DNA from: Deltaproteobacteria bacterium | GTDB lineage: Bacteria > Myxococcota > XYA12-FULL-58-9 > JAUUZB01 | Length of the DNA: 7,949 nucleotides | Assembly (NCBI GenBank): GCA_030590185.1 | Contig: JAUUZB010000130.1 | Span: 1-7,949, forward strand | Direction: 5' to 3' | Shown: positions 5,542 through 7,949 of the stretch, one piece after another | Position numbering within the stretch: the stretch's first letter is position 1 | Layout: each line of letters begins with the position of its first letter | Notes under the pieces: generated by a model | The model's database searches: none | Told to the model about the DNA's origin: nothing | The model's input: the letters and a program-made list of their open reading frames with translations, nothing else | Made by a program: the position numbers and the translations under genes

Positions 5542-7185
5542 CTATGCCTTGCCACGCATGTGGAGCAAGCGCACCTGGCGGGCGGAGGCGATGTCGTTCG
5601 GATCGAGTTGGATGGCCCGCTTGAACATGCTGACCGCCTTGTTGGTCTCGCCCTCGGCCAGCCGGGTGTGCCCCAGCACCGCGTAGGCCTCGGCCGAGCT
5701 CTCGTTCCGGGCCAAGACGGCGCGGGCGAGGCGGGCCGCGGCACCGGCGGCGGTGCGCCTGGCGGTGTCGTCTTGGGCCATGAGCAGCTCGACGAAGGCG
5801 GTGTGCATGGCGTACTCCACCGCGTCCGGCTGGAGCGCGGCCGCGCGCTCGAAGAGCTCCAGGGCCTGGGCGAGCGAGTTTTGGGCCTGACAGCGCTTGC
5901 CCTGTTGAAATGCGGCCTCGGCGTTGAGCCGGTCGAGCTTGCTGGTCGGTTTCCTGGCCGCGACCGCCGGTGCCGACGCGGGTAGCGGCTCGGTCTTTGG
6001 CTTGCGTTTCTTCACCGGCCGGATCCGCGCGATCGCCCGGGGCGCCTCCTCCCGTGCCGGTGTCTCAGCGGCTGTGTCCGGCGAGACCTGGGCGGCCTCT
6101 GGGGCTGACGTATCAACCGTCACCACTTCGGCGATGACCAACGCGGCGAGCAGCTGCCCGGCCACCAGTCGCTCCATTTCCGAGCTATCCCACACCTGCC
6201 GCAGGGTCGCCTCGCCGGTCAGGCTCTGCAGCAGGCGCAGCGCCGACGCCTCCACCCGGTAGGCCTTGCTCACCACCGCCGGCGGGTCCACCAACAATGG
6301 TCGATGATCGAGCAGCGGCTCGAGCACGGCGTCGACACGCTGCTGGTCGAAATGCCGCCGGGTCCCTTCGACCAACAACCCGGGCACCTCGCAGGGAAAC
6401 GGCTCGACGCTCGCCAGCAGGTGTTCCCCCGACTCGAAGTCGCTGCGCAGCCGCCGCCACAGGAAACAGCGCAGGAGCTTCTCGCGGGTCTGGAGGCGCA
6501 GGGCCTCGAAGATCTCGTCGCCGGTGAGCAGGCCCATCTGGATTAGGACTTCGCCGAGTCGGATCTGCTCGTTGTCGATCAGGCTGTCGGTCATCACCTG
6601 AATGGCCCGTGAGAAATCGGCCTCGCTGAGCTTCTCCTGGCGCACCAGGATTCGGCCCAGGGTGTCGGAGAGCGCGCCGAGCTCGGCGAAGACCGGCGTG
6701 CCGTTGCGAAAGTAGACGGCGGTGCGAACCTCGCCCTGGATGGTCAACAGCCCAGTGGCGCCCTCGCGCCAGAGGTGCGCCATGAGCACCGCGAAATCGG
6801 CGAGGGGCTCGGCGTCCACCGCGTGGCCCAGGATGCGGGCCACGACCTCGAGGACCACCTGAGCCGGCTCTTCGGCCGGGACCTTGGCCTCGGGTCGAGT
6901 GCCGGCTGGCAGGTCATCGAGACTCGGGGTGTCGGAACCGGTCAGGGCCAGGATCTTGACCGGGTTGGGGCAATCCCGCAACGCCTGGCAGAGCTGTGGC
7001 CAGTCGGCCTCGGCCGAGCTCAAGTCCAATAGCGCGAGATCGATCGGACGCTGCCAAGCGAAACGCACCGCCTCAAACGGAGCGCACAACTCCAGGTCGT
7101 AGCCCTCTCCCGCGAGGGCGACCGTGAGGTCCGGGAAGCGCCCGGTGCCTTCGGTGACGAGTACGACGAGCCCCTTGTTGGTCAT
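5542..7185 (-). CDS. Receiver-like/DUF4388 (PATAN)/TPR regulatory protein
   Basis: A 547-aa protein with no signal peptide or membrane segment, so cytoplasmic. Residues 5-118 look like a response-regulator receiver: Asp54 in LALLDLSS sits at the phosphorylation position, Thr82 in LALTG and Lys101 match the switch residues, but the usual acidic pair after strand 1 is reduced to Glu12, so phosphorylation is uncertain. Residues about 128-255 are a DUF4388 (PATAN) domain: TGLLTI, VYFRNGTPVFAEL, LGRILV and LGEVLIQMGLLTGDEI are its recurring elements. A helical region (300-355) is followed by a Pro/Ala/Lys-rich linker (356-415) with a basic patch RPVKKRKPK. The C-terminus (416-547) has at least two TPR units, the clearest at 498-531 (YAVLGHTRLAEGETNKAV, then FKRAIQLDPN). 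TPRs bind proteins, so this is probably a signalling adaptor. DUF4388 proteins are abundant in Myxococcota. It is transcribed away from the PilZ gene. The ribosome site is weak. Confidence 0.88.
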   Translation of the reverse strand: MTNKGLVVLVTEGTGRFPDLTVALAGEGYDLELCAPFEAVRFAWQRPIDLALLDLSSAEADWPQLCQALRDCPNPVKILALTGSDTPSLDDLPAGTRPEAKVPAEEPAQVVLEVVARILGHAVDAEPLADFAVLMAHLWREGATGLLTIQGEVRTAVYFRNGTPVFAELGALSDTLGRILVRQEKLSEADFSRAIQVMTDSLIDNEQIRLGEVLIQMGLLTGDEIFEALRLQTREKLLRCFLWRRLRSDFESGEHLLASVEPFPCEVPGLLVEGTRRHFDQQRVDAVLEPLLDHRPLLVDPPAVVSKAYRVEASALRLLQSLTGEATLRQVWDSSEMERLVAGQLLAALVIAEVVTVDTSAPEAAQVSPDTAAETPAREEAPRAIARIRPVKKRKPKTEPLPASAPAVAARKPTSKLDRLNAEAAFQQGKRCQAQNSLAQALELFERAAALQPDAVEYAMHTAFVELLMAQDDTARRTAAGAAARLARAVLARNESSAEAYAVLGHTRLAEGETNKAVSMFKRAIQLDPNDIASARQVRLLHMRGKA

Positions 7186-7271
7186 GATCTCTGCGAGCGT
7201 CCCTGTCCGTCAGCCCATCGCGGTTCGGCCGGCAGGCGGCGATGTTGTTGGAGGTTGCCGCTTCCGATGGC

Positions 7272-7277
7272 ATTATA
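7272..7277 (-). promoter_or_regulatory. Perfect -10 box for the DUF4388-TPR gene
   Basis: TATAAT is read on the minus strand (7277-7272). The hexamer 17 nt upstream (ATGGGC) is a poor -35 match, and the TGn extension is not exact (TTG precedes the box). A start near 7265 would give a leader of about 80 nt ending in the CGCAGAGATC element. On the plus strand the overlapping TATACA (7274-7279) could serve the PilZ gene, but has no well-spaced -35 box. Confidence 0.45.
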
Positions 7278-7291
7278 CAAGGAGACGGGGC

Positions 7292-7307
7292 CGCGCCCAT
7301 AGGCGCG
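7292..7307. promoter_or_regulatory. Small palindrome in the PilZ-gene leader
   Basis: CGCGCC, a CATA spacer, and GGCGCG form a perfect 6-bp inverted repeat. It lies between the putative -10 region and the PilZ start and overlaps the right arm of the 10-bp inverted repeat by two bases. It could be a protein-binding site or a leader hairpin. Short G+C palindromes are common in such DNA, so this is tentative. Confidence 0.3.
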
Positions 7308-7329
7308 CAGAGATCTGAGCCGTAGAACC

Positions 7330-7949
7330 GTGAAAAAACCGATCGGACTTTACGTCGTCGCCACCGGCTACCTGCTGGCCGCGCTGGCGACCTTCATCGA
7401 GGGCTACTGGGTCACGGAGACCCTCTACCCCCACCACTATCTATTCATGGTGCTCTACCCGGTGGTCGCCTACGGCGTGTTCAAGGTGCGGCGCTGGGGT
7501 TGGTACTTGATCGTCGGCCACATCGGCTCGTTGCTGATCTCGAACGTGATGCTCGCCATCTGGCTCGGCGACCTGCGGCCCCGGCTGCTGCTCGAGCTCA
7601 ACTTGTTGTTTGTGTTCTTCCTCTGGTACTTCCTGCGCAGCAGCGTACGCTCCCCGTTCCACAACCCGGGGTTGCGCTGGTGGGAACGCCAGCACGCGCG
7701 CTACGGGGCGGTCTTTGCCGCGACCCTGCGACGCCCCGGCGGCGACTCCGAGCAGGTGATCGAGGGCGAGGGGATCAACATCTCCTCGGGCGGCTGTTTC
7801 ATGAAATTGAAACGCGCCGAGGAGCTGAGCCTCGCTGACGAGGCGGAGATCGAGCTCGTCTACGAAGGCCACGAGCCCTTCCGCTCGTCGTGTCGCATCA
7901 TGTGGCTGGCCGAGCCGGACAGCGACAACCCCCGTGGCGCTGGCATCCA
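7330..7949 (+). CDS. Four-helix membrane protein with PilZ domain (3' end outside window)
   Basis: An open frame of 206 codons starting with GTG at 7330 and running off the window. The N-terminus MKKPIGLYVVATGYLLAALA is a basic start plus the first membrane helix (about 5-23). Further hydrophobic segments lie at about 38-53, 58-80 and 86-103, giving a four-helix membrane module. The following cytoplasmic part carries the c-di-GMP-binding PilZ motifs: R-x3-R at Arg120/Arg124 in RQHAR, and N-x-S-x2-G at Asn150/Ser152/Gly155 in NISSGG, 25 residues apart as usual, then strands ending in RGAGI at the window edge. With both motifs intact it should bind c-di-GMP at the inner membrane. I know no name for this arrangement. 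The GTG is supported by the Lys-Lys start; the ribosome site is weak. It is divergent to the DUF4388 gene and shares its CGCAGAGATC leader element. Confidence 0.85.
   Translation, partial: MKKPIGLYVVATGYLLAALATFIEGYWVTETLYPHHYLFMVLYPVVAYGVFKVRRWGWYLIVGHIGSLLISNVMLAIWLGDLRPRLLLELNLLFVFFLWYFLRSSVRSPFHNPGLRWWERQHARYGAVFAATLRRPGGDSEQVIEGEGINISSGGCFMKLKRAEELSLADEAEIELVYEGHEPFRSSCRIMWLAEPDSDNPRGAGI

Larger units (their letters stand above)
7186..7315. repeat. 10-bp inverted repeat flanking the divergent promoter region
   Basis: GATCTCTGCG at 7186-7195 and its exact reverse complement CGCAGAGATC at 7306-7315 bracket the divergent intergenic region. In transcription direction both genes therefore carry the same CGCAGAGATC: directly before the ATG of the DUF4388 gene, and 14 nt before the GTG of the PilZ gene. 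It may be a shared operator or a shared leader/ribosome element. Chance is unlikely but not excluded. Confidence 0.5.

Noticed and set aside
7241..7266. Sigma54-type promoter in the divergent region
   Set aside because: TTGGAGG and TTGCCGC look suggestive, but the GG and GC pairs are not spaced by 10 nt as required.
7441..7872. 143-codon minus-strand open frame opposite the PilZ gene
   Set aside because: The plus strand has four membrane helices and both PilZ motifs. The minus frame is a Glu/Gln/His/Pro-rich shadow.

Overview
The window is G+C-rich (roughly two thirds by eye) and almost fully coding. It comes from the chromosome of a Gram-negative bacterium. The gene set (FtsEX with a catalytically dead LytM partner, a DUF4388/PATAN-TPR protein, a membrane PilZ protein, GTG starts, strong G/C at third codon positions) points towards Myxococcota or a related deltaproteobacterial lineage. 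That placement is inference. No tRNA, rRNA, CRISPR array, insertion sequence or phage gene was seen.

Layout, left to right. Positions 1-176 (minus) hold the start of a lipoprotein gene that runs off the window. Positions 177-494 are mostly non-coding, but contain a 36-codon plus-strand ORF (365-475) with convincing codon bias. From 495 to 5439 (minus strand, read right to left) lies a tight cell-division and envelope operon: ftsE, ftsX, an EnvC-type murein hydrolase activator, a CtpA-type S41 protease, and an exported protein of unknown function with a terpene-cyclase-like QW repeat near its end. Junctions are 3 nt, a GTGA overlap, 4 nt and about 31 nt. Positions 5440-5541 separate this operon from the next gene and hold an imperfect hairpin and a TTGACA box. 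Positions 5542-7185 (minus) encode a cytoplasmic receiver-like/DUF4388/TPR protein. A 144-bp divergent intergenic region follows, with a perfect TATAAT on the minus strand and a perfect 10-bp inverted repeat that puts the same sequence just upstream of both start codons. Positions 7330-7949 (plus) encode a four-helix membrane protein with a PilZ domain, cut by the window end.

How the genes work together: FtsE (ATPase) and FtsX (membrane subunit) should form the complex that uses ATP to activate periplasmic cell-wall amidases through EnvC. CtpA is a periplasmic processing protease, a family known elsewhere to control cell-wall hydrolases. The last gene probably acts in the periplasm too, in an unknown role. 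The divergent DUF4388 and PilZ genes look like a separate regulatory pair, possibly linking c-di-GMP to motility or surface behaviour.

Most of the window is well-understood division machinery. The less ordinary parts are the uncharacterised secreted protein in the division operon, the unlisted 36-aa membrane ORF, and the divergent PATAN/PilZ pair with its shared leader motif.
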